A stretch of 64,000 nt of DNA. Origin: Clostridia bacterium (GTDB lineage Bacteria > Bacillota > Clostridia > Peptostreptococcales > Anaerovoracaceae). This document shows, one piece after another, positions 8,207 to 17,282 of the stretch; positions within the stretch are counted from its first letter, which is position 1; each line of letters starts with the position of its first letter. The stretch spans positions 50,457-114,456 of the forward strand of contig CAJTER010000010.1 in the NCBI GenBank assembly GCA_910575405.1, read 5' to 3'. The notes under the pieces are model-generated. The model made no database searches and had not been told where the DNA came from. It saw nothing but the letters and a program-made list of their open reading frames with translations. The translations under genes and the position numbers were made by a program.

Positions 8207-8797
8207 ATGGCACAGCTTTATTATAGATACAGCACAATGAACGCGGGAAAATCCGCAGAACTCATACGAATTGCTTATAATTATGAGGAGCGCAGCAAAC
8301 GAGTTCTGACTCTGGCGCCAAGTGTAGATGATCGGTTTGGAAAAGGCAAGATCACTTCTAGGATCGGCATTGAGAGGGATGCAACTATAGTCAGCGAAAA
8401 CACGAATATCTTAGAACTGTTTATGGCGGAGAATACAAAAGAGGAAATTGCATGTGTTCTTATCGACGAGTGCCAGTTTTTAAAGCGCCATCATGTGGAA
8501 GAGCTGGTAGAAATCGTAGACAGCTGCGATGTCCCTGTATTGGCATATGGGCTGAAAAACGATTTTAAAAATGAATTGTTTGAAGGCTCCTATTATATGC
8601 TGATTTATGCGGACAAAATTGAGGAAATCAAGACTATCTGCTGGTGCGGGCGAAAGGCGACTATGGTTGCCCGAATTGTAGATGGGAAGCTGGTAAAAAC
8701 AGGCCAGCAGATTTTGATCGGTGGAAATGATATGTACGTTTCCCTCTGCAGAAAGCATTATAACGATGGCCGCATCGGCCCCAAGATAAAAAAATAG
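8207..8797 (+). CDS. tdk: Thymidine kinase
   Basis: Cytoplasmic salvage enzyme that phosphorylates thymidine to dTMP with ATP. The 196 residues match type II thymidine kinases: a P-loop in the family-specific form (STMNAGKSAELIRIAYNYEER, with MNAGKS in place of the commoner MFSGKS), the lid/Mg site VLIDECQFLKRHHVEEL (about residue 85), and a zinc ribbon built from CWCG (about residue 146) and a later CRKHY. It follows AAAGGGG and stands alone between its own promoter and a strong terminator, directly after the tRNA cluster. Confidence 0.95.
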   Translation: MAQLYYRYSTMNAGKSAELIRIAYNYEERSKRVLTLAPSVDDRFGKGKITSRIGIERDATIVSENTNILELFMAENTKEEIACVLIDECQFLKRHHVEELVEIVDSCDVPVLAYGLKNDFKNELFEGSYYMLIYADKIEEIKTICWCGRKATMVARIVDGKLVKTGQQILIGGNDMYVSLCRKHYNDGRIGPKIKK

Positions 8798-8831
8798 GCA
8801 GGATTTGTTGTTCCTGCCTGTTCTTCTTTTT
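8796..8831 (+). terminator. Terminator of tdk
   Basis: AGGCAGGA and TCCTGCCT form a perfect 8-bp stem around an 8-base loop, followed by a T-rich tail. The first stem bases overlap the tdk stop codon. Confidence 0.85.
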
Positions 8832-8887
8832 CGTGCTGCGAGTTTTGCGCGGAATGGCTTGCACAGATAGGCAGCTGGAGGACGGTT

Positions 8888-9829
8888 TCAGAGCCCGGCG
8901 CCCTGCCTGGTATCCCGTTCTCTGAGGGCTTTATGAATGCTGTTTAGTATGGTTCTTTTTTTATAACTCCATTCAGGAGCAATGAGCGTTGGACGCGGCG
9001 CATCGCCGGAAAGGCGGTGTATGGTAATGTCCGGTGGGATCTGTTCTAAGGCAGCCACGACTAAATCGACGTATTCTTCAATGGAATGAAAGGATATATA
9101 ATCCGGATACAGACGCTCCATCTGGGAGCCGCGGACAAGGTTGAGCATGTGAAGCTTAATGCCGAAAATGTGCTGCCTGTCTGGCTCTGCCGTTTTTGGG
9201 CTTCCCGAACCTGGCAGATCTCGGCATACATAGCGGACAGAGGAAAGCATCTGCTCCTTTGTTTCTCCCGGAAGACCCAGGATCAGATGCGTTACAACCC
9301 GGATCTTCCTTTCTGTGAGAAGGCGCACTGCTTCATCGTAAACAGCTAAAGTATAACAGCGGTTAATGAGCCGGGCCGTATTCTCGTGCATGGTCTGAAG
9401 CCCCAGCTCTACCCACAAAAAGGTTTTTTCATTGAATTCCGACAGCAAATCCAGTACATCATCGGGAAGACAGTCTGGCCTGGTGGCAATGGCAAGCCCC
9501 ACCACATCCGGATAGGACAAGGCTTCCTCGTACTGGCGTCTGAGACGCTGGGCAGGAGCATATGTATTGGTATGGCTCTGAAAATATGCCAGATATTTGG
9601 CCTTGGGCCATTTGTCTGAAAGCAGCCTGATCTGGGAAGGAATATCGCTGGCCAGATCCCCGGAGCCTGCGGCAGAGCAGAAAATGCAGCCGCCGGTGCC
9701 CTTGCTTCCATCCCGATTTGGACAGGTAAACCCGCCATCAATCGACAGCTTGACCACCTTGCTTCCCATTTCTTCCTTTAAATAAGTCCCTATTGAATAA
9801 AAACGCTGCTGATTTGCCGTATCTGACAT
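8888..9829 (-). CDS. TIGR01212/YhcC family radical SAM protein
   Basis: A 313-residue Elp3-related radical SAM protein. Near the N-terminus the iron-sulfur segment reads GGFTCPNRDGSKGTGGCIFC, the widely spaced cysteine pattern of this family, after the conserved KVVKLSIDG stretch. Later blocks (YFQSHTNTYAP, GLAIATRPDCL, ELGLQTMHENTARLINR, THLILGLPGETKEQM, and GIKLHMLNLVRG near residue 225) follow the Elp3/B12-binding-type barrel. Family members have no firmly established reaction. It is transcribed against its neighbours, starts at 9829 behind GGAGGGACGGGC, and shares a divergent promoter region with queH. Confidence 0.88.
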   Translation of the reverse strand: MSDTANQQRFYSIGTYLKEEMGSKVVKLSIDGGFTCPNRDGSKGTGGCIFCSAAGSGDLASDIPSQIRLLSDKWPKAKYLAYFQSHTNTYAPAQRLRRQYEEALSYPDVVGLAIATRPDCLPDDVLDLLSEFNEKTFLWVELGLQTMHENTARLINRCYTLAVYDEAVRLLTERKIRVVTHLILGLPGETKEQMLSSVRYVCRDLPGSGSPKTAEPDRQHIFGIKLHMLNLVRGSQMERLYPDYISFHSIEEYVDLVVAALEQIPPDITIHRLSGDAPRPTLIAPEWSYKKRTILNSIHKALRERDTRQGAGL

Positions 9830-9882
9830 GCCCGTCCCTCCTGTTTTTTCCGCATAAGCTGTAATTTTTAAGCTGTGAATAT

Positions 9883-9910
9883 TTGCAGCCTGACATTTAT
9901 ATGATATAAT
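9883..9910 (+). promoter_or_regulatory. Promoter upstream of queH
   Basis: TTGCAG (9883-9888), 16 bases, TATAAT (9905-9910). The predicted transcript would start about 9917, too close to the ATG at 9923 to leave a ribosome site, which favours the downstream start at 9962. Confidence 0.55.
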
Positions 9911-9961
9911 AAAACGTCATAAATGAAAACAAAAAATACGGGAAAAAGGATAGAGATTCAG

Positions 9962-10621
9962 ATGACAGGAGATAAAGAATGCAAACCATCCATCCATGGA
10001 TGTGAAGCGGAAGAGGCTGCAAAGGGGCAGCTGAATCCCATCAATAATTTTTCAGAAGGCCTGGAAAAGCCTTCATTGCTGCTGCACAGCTGCTGCGGGC
10101 CATGCAGTACTTCCGTAGTGGAACGGCTGGCAGGAGAGTATCATATTACTCTGTTTTTTTACAACCCCTGTATTACGGATCCGGAAGAATACCAGAGAAG
10201 AAAAAGCGCGCAGCTTGAATTTTTGAGAAAGTACAACGAAAGTCTTCCGCCAAAGGAACACATTGGCTTTAAAGAAGGCCCTTATGATACGAAAAATTTT
10301 TACAGAGCAATTGAAGGCCTTGAGCAGGAGCCAGAGGGAGGAAAACGCTGCAGATGCTGCTTTATGCAGAGACTTGAAAAGACGGCGGAAACCTGCCGCA
10401 TGGAAGGATACGACTACTTCGCGACGACGCTGACTGTAAGTCCTCACAAAAATTATGGGCTTATCAGCAGCATTGGCCGAAATCTGGCTGTTCGATACGG
10501 CATCAGTTTTGTAGACCAGGACTTTAAGAAAAAGGACGGTTTTAAACGCAGTATTGAGCTTTCCAGAACATATGGGCTCTACAGGCAAAACTACTGCGGC
10601 TGCGAATTTTCCAAAAGATAG
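9962..10621 (+). CDS. queH: Epoxyqueuosine reductase QueH
   Basis: QueH performs the last step of queuosine synthesis, reducing epoxyqueuosine in tRNA; it is the non-orthologous replacement of cobalamin-dependent QueG. The product shows the family signature LLLHSCCGPCSTSVVERL (adjacent cysteines for metal and iron-sulfur binding), FYNPCITDPEEYQRR, a CRCCFMQRLEKTA block and the C-terminal YRQNYCGCEFS cysteines. I chose the ATG at 9962 (AAAAAGGA about 10 bases upstream); an in-frame ATG at 9923 would add 13 residues but lies almost at the transcription start. tRNA-Asn, -Asp and -Tyr with G34, the normal queuosine targets, are encoded about 3 kb upstream. Confidence 0.9.
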   Translation: MTGDKECKPSIHGCEAEEAAKGQLNPINNFSEGLEKPSLLLHSCCGPCSTSVVERLAGEYHITLFFYNPCITDPEEYQRRKSAQLEFLRKYNESLPPKEHIGFKEGPYDTKNFYRAIEGLEQEPEGGKRCRCCFMQRLEKTAETCRMEGYDYFATTLTVSPHKNYGLISSIGRNLAVRYGISFVDQDFKKKDGFKRSIELSRTYGLYRQNYCGCEFSKR

Positions 10622-10731
10622 ATCGAATCATCATAGTTTAAGAACCATAGTTACAGTGTGCTGTACTTGCCTGGCTGGTAATGATCAGCAGGAGCGGCAG
10701 GGCAGCGCACGAATAAAAGGAGTGAAGAGAG

Positions 10732-11742
10732 ATGGCGAAAGTAATTATACCGGAGCATTACACACCGGTCATTGACTTTATGGAAAGTCAGAGAGCAATT
10801 AAGAAGATCAAGGACTTTTTTCAGCAGGAGCTGGCATACGGATTGAGCCTGAGACGCGTTTCAGCTCCTCTGTTCGTAGCACCGGAAACAGGCCTCAACG
10901 ACAATCTGAATGGCGTTGAACGAACGGTTGGATTTACGGTAAAGGATCTGGATGAAAAGCCTGTAGAAATCGTTCAGTCCCTGGCAAAGTGGAAGAGAAT
11001 GGCACTGGGAAAATATGGAATTGAGCCGGGTCACGGCCTTTATACGGACATGAATGCCATCAGGAGAGATGAAGAGCTGGACAACCTCCATTCCATTTAT
11101 GTGGACCAGTGGGACTGGGAAAAGGTGATTACAAAGGAGCAGCGGACAGAGGAATATTTGAAGGAGACCGTTACCAGCCTGTATACTGCCCTGAAAAATC
11201 TGGGTGACTATGTGAACCGAATCTATAAAGGGCTCAGGACGGAACTGCCTAATGAAATTTTCTTCATTACAACCCAGGAGTTAGAGGATATGTATCCGGA
11301 CAAAACGCCAAAGGAGCGGGAGGATGCCATTGCAGAAGAAAAACGCGCTGTCTTCATTATGAAGATCGGCGGAATGCTGAAATCCGGGCAAAAGCATGAT
11401 GGAAGAGCGCCCGACTACGATGACTGGGAACTGAATGGCGATATTATTTTGTGGAACGATATTCTGCAGCAGGCCTTTGAGATTTCTTCCATGGGAATCC
11501 GTGTGGATGAAACGGCCATGGAACAGCAGCTCAAGGAAGCAGGGGCAGAAGAACGCAGAGAGCTTTCCTTCCACAAAATGATACTGGGAAAACAGCTTCC
11601 ATACACAATTGGAGGCGGAATTGGGCAGAGCAGGCTCTGTATGTACTTCCTGAGAAAAGCGCACATTGGCGAGGTGCAGGTTTCCATATGGCCGGAGGAT
11701 ATGATCTCCAAGTGCAGCGAACACAATATCTTCCTGCTGTAA
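10732..11742 (+). CDS. asnA: Aspartate--ammonia ligase AsnA
   Basis: Ammonia-dependent asparagine synthetase that makes asparagine from aspartate, NH4+ and ATP via aspartyl-AMP. The 336-residue protein belongs to the class II aminoacyl-tRNA-synthetase fold: it begins with the typical [22 protein letters not shown] helix, has [28 protein letters not shown] (residues about 44-72), DMNAIRRDE and YVDQWDWEK, and ends with class II motif 3 in [14 protein letters not shown]. Ribosome site AGGAG lies about 10 bases before the ATG. priA follows after 6 bases, so asnA may head the run asnA-priA-def-fmt. Confidence 0.96.
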   Translation: MAKVIIPEHYTPVIDFMESQRAIKKIKDFFQQELAYGLSLRRVSAPLFVAPETGLNDNLNGVERTVGFTVKDLDEKPVEIVQSLAKWKRMALGKYGIEPGHGLYTDMNAIRRDEELDNLHSIYVDQWDWEKVITKEQRTEEYLKETVTSLYTALKNLGDYVNRIYKGLRTELPNEIFFITTQELEDMYPDKTPKEREDAIAEEKRAVFIMKIGGMLKSGQKHDGRAPDYDDWELNGDIILWNDILQQAFEISSMGIRVDETAMEQQLKEAGAEERRELSFHKMILGKQLPYTIGGGIGQSRLCMYFLRKAHIGEVQVSIWPEDMISKCSEHNIFLL

Positions 11743-11748
11743 GGGGAA

Positions 11749-13764
11749 ATGATGAAATACATAGATGTAGCCATTGACAATAAAAGTGAGCATACCGATA
11801 CGCTGTATACTTATGGATGCAGCGAAGATATGGTCAGAGTCGGACAGAAAGTATATGTGCCATTCGGGCTGGGGGATAAAGAGCGTGGAGCCTATGTATT
11901 TCGGGTTTCCGATGAGCCGGAAAAAGAATATAAAAAATTAAAATACGCAGCCAGGCTGGATGAGGATATCTGCCTGACAGAGGAAATCATGCATACCTGC
12001 ATTTGGATGAAAAAACGTTATTTGTGCAAGTATATTGACGCTGTCAAATGCTTTACTCCGGCCGGCAGTCGATCCAAGCGCGGAAAGGAGAGAAATCCGT
12101 ACAAGGATGCAGCAGGCGAACAGGTAGAGCCGCCCGTACTGACCGAGGAGCAGGAGAAGGCGCTGAAGCCCATCTGCACTGCTATCGGAAAACGGGAGCA
12201 CAGGAGGTTTCTCCTTTATGGGGTCACAGGCAGCGGCAAAACCGAAGTATACATGCGGGCAGCGGCAAAGTGCCTTGAGAAAAAGCGGAGTGTCATCATG
12301 CTGGTGCCGGAAATTTCCCTGACAACTCAGGTAATTGAGCGGTTTATCGGAAGATTCGGCGCAGGCTCTGTGGCAGTGCTTCACAGCAGGCTTTCCCCCG
12401 GGGAACGGCATGATGAGTGGATGCGCATCAAAAATGGACAGGTACGGATTGTCATCGGCGCAAGGTCTGCTGTCTTTGCCCCCTTTGATGATATTGGGCT
12501 CATTATCTTAGATGAAGAGCACGAGGCAACCTACAAGTCCGACATGATGCCAAAATACGACGGCGCGGAGGTTGCTCTCAAACGGCTGCAGGAGCACAGA
12601 GGCGTTTTTCTCTGCGGCAGCGCAACTCCGGCAGTTGCCACTTTTTATCGATCGCAATGCGGGATTTATCAGCGGCTTGAGCTGACAAAGCGGTATAACC
12701 AGGTAGCCCTTCCAGAGGTAGAGCTGGTGGATATGCGGCTTGAGCTAAAGGAAGGAAATAAGTCCATCATCAGCCGGAAGCTTTACGGCGCCATGAAGGC
12801 GGCTTTGGAGAAAAAGCAGCAGATCATTTTGTTCCTCAATCGCAGAGGCTATGCGGCCTTTGTTTCCTGCCGCGAGTGCGGGGCTGTTTTAAAATGTCCG
12901 GACTGCGGCATTTCTCTGACCTACCATAAGGAAGCAGGAAAAGCCATCTGCCATTATTGCGGCTACGAGGAACTGCCGCCGGAGACTTGTCCGGAATGCG
13001 GGAGCCGGTATATCCGCTATTTCGGAACAGGTACAGAAAAGGTGGAGGAAACGGTAACCGAATTATTTCCACAGGCAGTGGCAGAACGGCTGGATCTGGA
13101 TGCCGTAAAGAAAAAGGGCAGTATCGACCGGATATTAAATCGGTTCAAAAAGGGAAAAATAGAGATACTAATTGGTACGCAGCTTGTCGCAAAGGGGCTG
13201 GACTTTCGAAATGTAGGACTTGTAGGCGTTATTTCGGCAGATGTGACCTTGAATATTCCCGACTTTCGCTCGCCGGAGAGGACCTTTCAGCTGATTACTC
13301 AGGCAGCGGGCAGGGCCGGAAGAGGAGAAGAAAAAGGAACCGTTATTATCCAGACTTATACGCCGGACAATTACGCGGTCAGTCTGGCAGCTAGGCAGGA
13401 TTACAAGAGCTTTTACGAAGCGGAGATCCGCTTTCGGAGTTATATGAAATATCCGCCCTACAGCGATCTGATGCAGCTTATCTTCTCCTCAAAGGATGAG
13501 GAAAAGGCAGCAGCAGCAGCACATAGCTGGTATGAAAAAGTTTGTCTGGCTTTGGGAGAGCAGGAAAAAGCCTGCGTATTTATCCCCCAGGCAGCGCCGA
13601 TGAATAAAATCAAAGATACGTATCGCTACTGCATGCTGATTAAATGTCCCCAGGGGAAGAGACAGGCATATTCGGCAGCAGTGCAGAACATAAAAGAAAC
13701 AGAAAAAATAAAAAGAAAGGACTATACCGTAACGGTGGACATCAACCCCTACAGCTTTGTCTGA
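11749..13764 (+). CDS. priA: Primosomal replication restart helicase PriA
   Basis: PriA reloads the replisome at collapsed forks as a 3'-5' superfamily 2 helicase. The 671-residue protein has an N-terminal DNA-binding domain opening YIDVAIDNKSEHTDTLYTY, Walker A GVTGSGKTEVYM (about residue 160), DEEH box ILDEEHEATYKSD (about 253), and between helicase lobes the zinc-binding array of eight cysteines (CRECG, CPDCG, CHYCG, CPECG; about residues 373-425). Lobe 2 keeps GTEKVEE and LITQAAGRAGRGE. It is shorter than many PriA proteins (about 730 or more), mostly at the N-terminus and linker. It starts 6 bases after asnA; def follows. Confidence 0.96.
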   Translation: MMKYIDVAIDNKSEHTDTLYTYGCSEDMVRVGQKVYVPFGLGDKERGAYVFRVSDEPEKEYKKLKYAARLDEDICLTEEIMHTCIWMKKRYLCKYIDAVKCFTPAGSRSKRGKERNPYKDAAGEQVEPPVLTEEQEKALKPICTAIGKREHRRFLLYGVTGSGKTEVYMRAAAKCLEKKRSVIMLVPEISLTTQVIERFIGRFGAGSVAVLHSRLSPGERHDEWMRIKNGQVRIVIGARSAVFAPFDDIGLIILDEEHEATYKSDMMPKYDGAEVALKRLQEHRGVFLCGSATPAVATFYRSQCGIYQRLELTKRYNQVALPEVELVDMRLELKEGNKSIISRKLYGAMKAALEKKQQIILFLNRRGYAAFVSCRECGAVLKCPDCGISLTYHKEAGKAICHYCGYEELPPETCPECGSRYIRYFGTGTEKVEETVTELFPQAVAERLDLDAVKKKGSIDRILNRFKKGKIEILIGTQLVAKGLDFRNVGLVGVISADVTLNIPDFRSPERTFQLITQAAGRAGRGEEKGTVIIQTYTPDNYAVSLAARQDYKSFYEAEIRFRSYMKYPPYSDLMQLIFSSKDEEKAAAAAHSWYEKVCLALGEQEKACVFIPQAAPMNKIKDTYRYCMLIKCPQGKRQAYSAAVQNIKETEKIKRKDYTVTVDINPYSFV

Positions 13765-13806
13765 GGTTTATCCAGGCCGTATGCCCGGTAGTCTATGGAG
13801 GAGAAA

Positions 13807-14277
13807 ATGGCATTAAGAAATATTGTAACCCAGGGAGATCCGATTTTAAGAAAGCATTGCAGAGAAGTGGATAAGGTGGATGATCGGATCCGTATGATTT
13901 TAGACGATATGGTAGAAACTATGCGGGATGCGAAGGGTGTGGGGCTGGCAGCTCCCCAGATCGGCATGATGCGCCGCATGTTTGTGGCAGAGCCGGAGGA
14001 GGGAACCGTCTATTGCTTTGTAAACCCGGAAATTCTGGAAGCGGAAGGGACTCAGACCGGCGACGAGGGTTGTCTCAGTGTTCCGGGATACCAGGGGACA
14101 GTGGAGCGGCCTGCCCGCATTCGGATAAAGGGGCTGGATCGGGATGGAAATATGCAGGAATACGAATTTAAAGAGCGGGAAGCCGTCGTTATGTGCCATG
14201 AATTCGATCATCTGGAAGGCATCCTTTATATCGACAAATCCACGAACCTTTACGAGGTTGAACAGGAAGAGGCTTAA
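13807..14277 (+). CDS. def: Peptide deformylase
   Basis: Metalloenzyme that removes the formyl group from new polypeptides. All three motifs are present in the 156-residue product: GVGLAAPQIG (about residue 42), EGCLSVPG with the metal-binding cysteine (about 87) and HEFDHLEG (about 129), giving the Cys/His/His site and the catalytic Glu. I use the ATG at 13807, preceded by GGAGGAG; the in-frame ATG at 13795 would overlap that ribosome site. fmt, which makes the formyl-Met-tRNA whose product Def later trims, begins 3 bases downstream, the classical def-fmt pair. Confidence 0.96.
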   Translation: MALRNIVTQGDPILRKHCREVDKVDDRIRMILDDMVETMRDAKGVGLAAPQIGMMRRMFVAEPEEGTVYCFVNPEILEAEGTQTGDEGCLSVPGYQGTVERPARIRIKGLDRDGNMQEYEFKEREAVVMCHEFDHLEGILYIDKSTNLYEVEQEEA

Positions 14278-14280
14278 TAT

Positions 14281-15207
14281 ATGAAGATCATTTATATGGG
14301 AACTCCGGATTTTGCAGTGCCAGCTCTGGAGCAGATGGCTAGGAAGCATCAGGTCTGCTGTGTTGTAACACAGCCGGATGCTGTGCGGGATCGGGGGAAA
14401 AAACAAAAAATGACCCCAGTAAAAGAAAAGGCCTTAGAACTGGGAATTCCGGTTCTGCAGCCGGAAAGAATCAAGAAAAATGAAGCCTTTTATAAAGAGC
14501 TCAGCGCTTTTTCGCCGGATCTGATTGTTGTCGCAGCTTATGGGCAGATTCTGCCAAAGGAAATCTTAGAACTTCCCAGACTTGGCTGTATCAATATCCA
14601 CGGCTCCCTGCTTCCCAGGTTCCGCGGAGCAGCGCCTATCCAGAGAGCGATTCTGGAGGGCGATGCAGAAACGGGGATTACCATCATGTACATGGAAGAG
14701 GGCCTTGACACAGGCGCGATGCTGGCAAAGCGGAGCACACCCATAGAACGGAAAAACGGGGCTCAGCTTCACGACGAACTGGCGGTTATGGGGGCGGAAC
14801 TTCTTTTGGAGACTATTGCCAAGCTGGAAAGCGGGCAGCTTGAGGCAGAGCCTCAGGATGATGAACAATCCACATATGCGCCTATGATTTCCAAAAAAGA
14901 TGGAAAAATTGATTTTACAAAGAGTCCAGAGCAGATCGAGCGTCTGATACGGGCATTTGATCCCTGGCCGGGAGCCTTTACCCATTATAAAGGAAAGCTT
15001 TTTAAAATCTGGGAGGCTGACGCAGTTTCAGAACAAAACAGCGCGGCACCGGGAACCATTACGGGTGTTTCTGAAAAAGGAATTGAGATTTCAGCAGGGG
15101 GAGGAACGCTCATTGCAAAAAAAATACAGCTTCCAGGCAAAAAAAGAGTGGCAGCAGCCGATTATTTAAAGGGCAACAGCATTGAAACGGGCGCGGTTTT
15201 AGGATAA
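14281..15207 (+). CDS. fmt: Methionyl-tRNA formyltransferase
   Basis: Transfers the formyl group of 10-formyltetrahydrofolate to initiator Met-tRNA. The 308 residues show GTPDFAVPALEQM at the start, DVVVAAYGQILP-like IVVAAYGQILPKEIL, the catalytic HGSLLPRFRGAAPIQRAI block (about residues 103-120), the GITIMYMEEGLDTGAML loop and a C-terminal domain starting near residue 210 (RAFDPWPGAFTHYKGK). It is translationally close to def (3-base gap). Confidence 0.96.
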   Translation: MKIIYMGTPDFAVPALEQMARKHQVCCVVTQPDAVRDRGKKQKMTPVKEKALELGIPVLQPERIKKNEAFYKELSAFSPDLIVVAAYGQILPKEILELPRLGCINIHGSLLPRFRGAAPIQRAILEGDAETGITIMYMEEGLDTGAMLAKRSTPIERKNGAQLHDELAVMGAELLLETIAKLESGQLEAEPQDDEQSTYAPMISKKDGKIDFTKSPEQIERLIRAFDPWPGAFTHYKGKLFKIWEADAVSEQNSAAPGTITGVSEKGIEISAGGGTLIAKKIQLPGKKRVAAADYLKGNSIETGAVLG

Positions 15208-15257
15208 AATAGGAATATATAAGTAACATATAGTAAGGCAAGGAGGGGTATGGAGGT

Positions 15258-15968
15258 ATGATGATACCATATGGTATGTTTGACCCTACTGTGATTTTGC
15301 TGGTACCAGCGATTCTTTTTACGATGTATGCTCAGGGGAAGGTTAATCATGCATACAAAAAGTTCGCCCGCATACCAAACAGAAGACGGGTTACAGGAGC
15401 ACAGGCAGCCAGAAGGGTACTGGATGCGAATGGACTTCAGAATGTGAGAATTGAGATGACAGGAGGGACATTGACGGATCACTATGATCCGAGGGGAAGG
15501 GTCATGCGGCTTTCTCCGCAGGTATACAATGATGCCAGCATTGCCGCAGTCAGCATTGCTGCCCATGAATCAGGACATGCAATCCAGCATGGCCGGGGCT
15601 ATGCACTTCTGACTTTTCGGAATGCGATTGTTCCCCTTGTCAATTTGATGTCCACATTATCCTGGCCTCTGCTGATTATCGGTATTGCGGTAGGCGCAGC
15701 AGGTAGAGCCAGTACCGGTAATTTGATTTTTGATTTGGGAGTGATTTTCTTTGCAGCTGTAGTGCTGTTTCATCTCGTTACACTGCCAGTGGAGCTCAAC
15801 GCCAGCAGCAGAGCAATTGCGCAGCTGCAGGGGCTGGGACTCATTGGGGCCGATGAAACGAAAGGAGCAAAGAAAGTACTTTCCGCAGCCGCCATGACGT
15901 ATGTGGCAGCGCTTGCAGCAGCCGTTATGAATTTGATAAGGTTATTATTAATTAGGGAGCGTGATTGA
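15258..15968 (+). CDS. Membrane zinc metallopeptidase, YugP-like
   Basis: A 236-residue protein of the YugP-like neutral zinc metallopeptidase family. An N-terminal membrane segment (VILLVPAILFTMYAQ) precedes the catalytic motif HESGH (residues 103-107) in IAAHESGHAIQHGRGY; two further hydrophobic segments follow (STLSWPLLIIGIAVGAAG and LIFDLGVIFFAAVVLFHLVTLP) with the conserved PVELNASSRAIAQL block that supplies the third ligand region, and a last C-terminal segment. The substrate is unknown. It lies between fmt and rsmB and its stop is followed within 3 bases by the rsmB start, a common neighbourhood in clostridia. Confidence 0.85.
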   Translation: MMIPYGMFDPTVILLVPAILFTMYAQGKVNHAYKKFARIPNRRRVTGAQAARRVLDANGLQNVRIEMTGGTLTDHYDPRGRVMRLSPQVYNDASIAAVSIAAHESGHAIQHGRGYALLTFRNAIVPLVNLMSTLSWPLLIIGIAVGAAGRASTGNLIFDLGVIFFAAVVLFHLVTLPVELNASSRAIAQLQGLGLIGADETKGAKKVLSAAAMTYVAALAAAVMNLIRLLLIRERD

Positions 15969-15970
15969 TT

Positions 15971-17263
15971 ATGGACGCAAACAGGAAAACTGCTTATTTA
16001 ACATTGATGGACGTAGAATCAAAGAAGTCATATTCCAATATTGCTTTGAACCACCAGATTATATGCAACAGGCCTCAGTCACAGGGGTTTGTCAGAGAAC
16101 TGGTTTATGGTGTTTTGGAAAACAAGATGCTGCTGGACTACTATATTGATCAACTGGTCAGTTCAGGTGCGGATTCCCTGAAGGCCAGCGATCGGACTGT
16201 CCTGCGCATGGGGCTTTACCAGCTGGGCTATATGGACTCAGTACCGGAATATGCGGCAGTAAACGAAAGTGTAATCCTTGCAAAGAAATACTGCAGGGGC
16301 AGAGATGGATTTATTAACGGTGTGCTGAGGAATTATCTGACCCGGAGGCTGTCACTCAAGCTTCCGGACAGGGCCGAGGATGAGGTGAAATATCTCTCCA
16401 TAAAATATTCGTATGCGCCGTGGATCGTGGAATTGTGGCTGGAGCAGTACAAGACGGAATTCGTAGAAGAGATGCTGAAGGCCGGCAATGCGACTCCTCC
16501 TAATACGATTCGTTATAACTGGCTCAGAACTTTGAAAGAGGATATTATTGAAAAGCTGGAGGAAGAGGGCTACGCAGTGGAAGAGGGCAAGCTGTATCCG
16601 AATGCCCTTCATGTAAAGGGAGCGGAGCTTCTAAATACCGAGCTTTATAAGGATGGATTTTTTTCAGTTCAGGATGAAAGTTCCATGCTGGTGGCACAAA
16701 AGCTGGATCCAAAGCATGGAGAAACGATCATGGATGTATGTGCGGCTCCTGGCGGCAAGACTATGGCCATTGCTGAACGGATGAATAACAAGGGAACCAT
16801 CATAGCTTCTGATATCTATAGGAGAAAGCTGGATCTAGTGGACAAGGAAGCCGATCGGCTGGGCATTACGAATGTCCAGACTCGTTCCTGGGATGCTACC
16901 AGAGTTGACTCAGCAATGATCGGAAAGGCAGACCGGGTACTGGTGGACGCACCTTGCTCAGGGCTTGGCGTGGTACGGAGAAAGCCGGAAATCAAATATA
17001 AGGAACAAACCCAGGAGGGAGAGCTTCTGCCCAGGAAACAGCTTGCAATCCTGTCCGCTTCTTCCCAATATGTGAAGCCGGGCGGAACATTGCTTTACAG
17101 TACATGTACCATTAACCCTTATGAAAACCAAAGAGTAATTTCGGAGTTCCTGAAAAAGAACTCCAACTTTAAAAAGGAGGAAGCTATCCAGCTGCTGCCG
17201 CATATCAACGGCACGGACGGATTTTTCATCTGCGTGATGAAAAAGAGCAGCTCCCTGGTATAA
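15971..17263 (+). CDS. rsmB: 16S rRNA (cytosine-967 C5)-methyltransferase RsmB
   Basis: The product (430 residues) has an N-terminal NusB-like RNA-binding domain (residues about 1-140, including RPQSQGFVRELVYGVLENKMLLD) and a C-terminal SAM methyltransferase domain with VCAAPGGKTMAIAERM (about residue 255), VDAPCSGLGVVRRKPEIK (about 320, the PC motif cysteine) and LLYSTCTINPYENQ (the TC catalytic cysteine). It methylates C967 of 16S rRNA. I take the ATG at 15971; a TTG at 15965 is in frame but worse placed behind GGGAG. In many Bacillota rlmN comes next; here prpC follows directly. Confidence 0.95.
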   Translation: MDANRKTAYLTLMDVESKKSYSNIALNHQIICNRPQSQGFVRELVYGVLENKMLLDYYIDQLVSSGADSLKASDRTVLRMGLYQLGYMDSVPEYAAVNESVILAKKYCRGRDGFINGVLRNYLTRRLSLKLPDRAEDEVKYLSIKYSYAPWIVELWLEQYKTEFVEEMLKAGNATPPNTIRYNWLRTLKEDIIEKLEEEGYAVEEGKLYPNALHVKGAELLNTELYKDGFFSVQDESSMLVAQKLDPKHGETIMDVCAAPGGKTMAIAERMNNKGTIIASDIYRRKLDLVDKEADRLGITNVQTRSWDATRVDSAMIGKADRVLVDAPCSGLGVVRRKPEIKYKEQTQEGELLPRKQLAILSASSQYVKPGGTLLYSTCTINPYENQRVISEFLKKNSNFKKEEAIQLLPHINGTDGFFICVMKKSSSLV

Positions 17264-17282
17264 GCCTGGTCGGAGGAATAAT

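Noticed and set aside
12957..13394. Overlapping frame in priA (145 codons)
   Set aside because: Arg/Gly-rich shadow in another frame of a conserved helicase.
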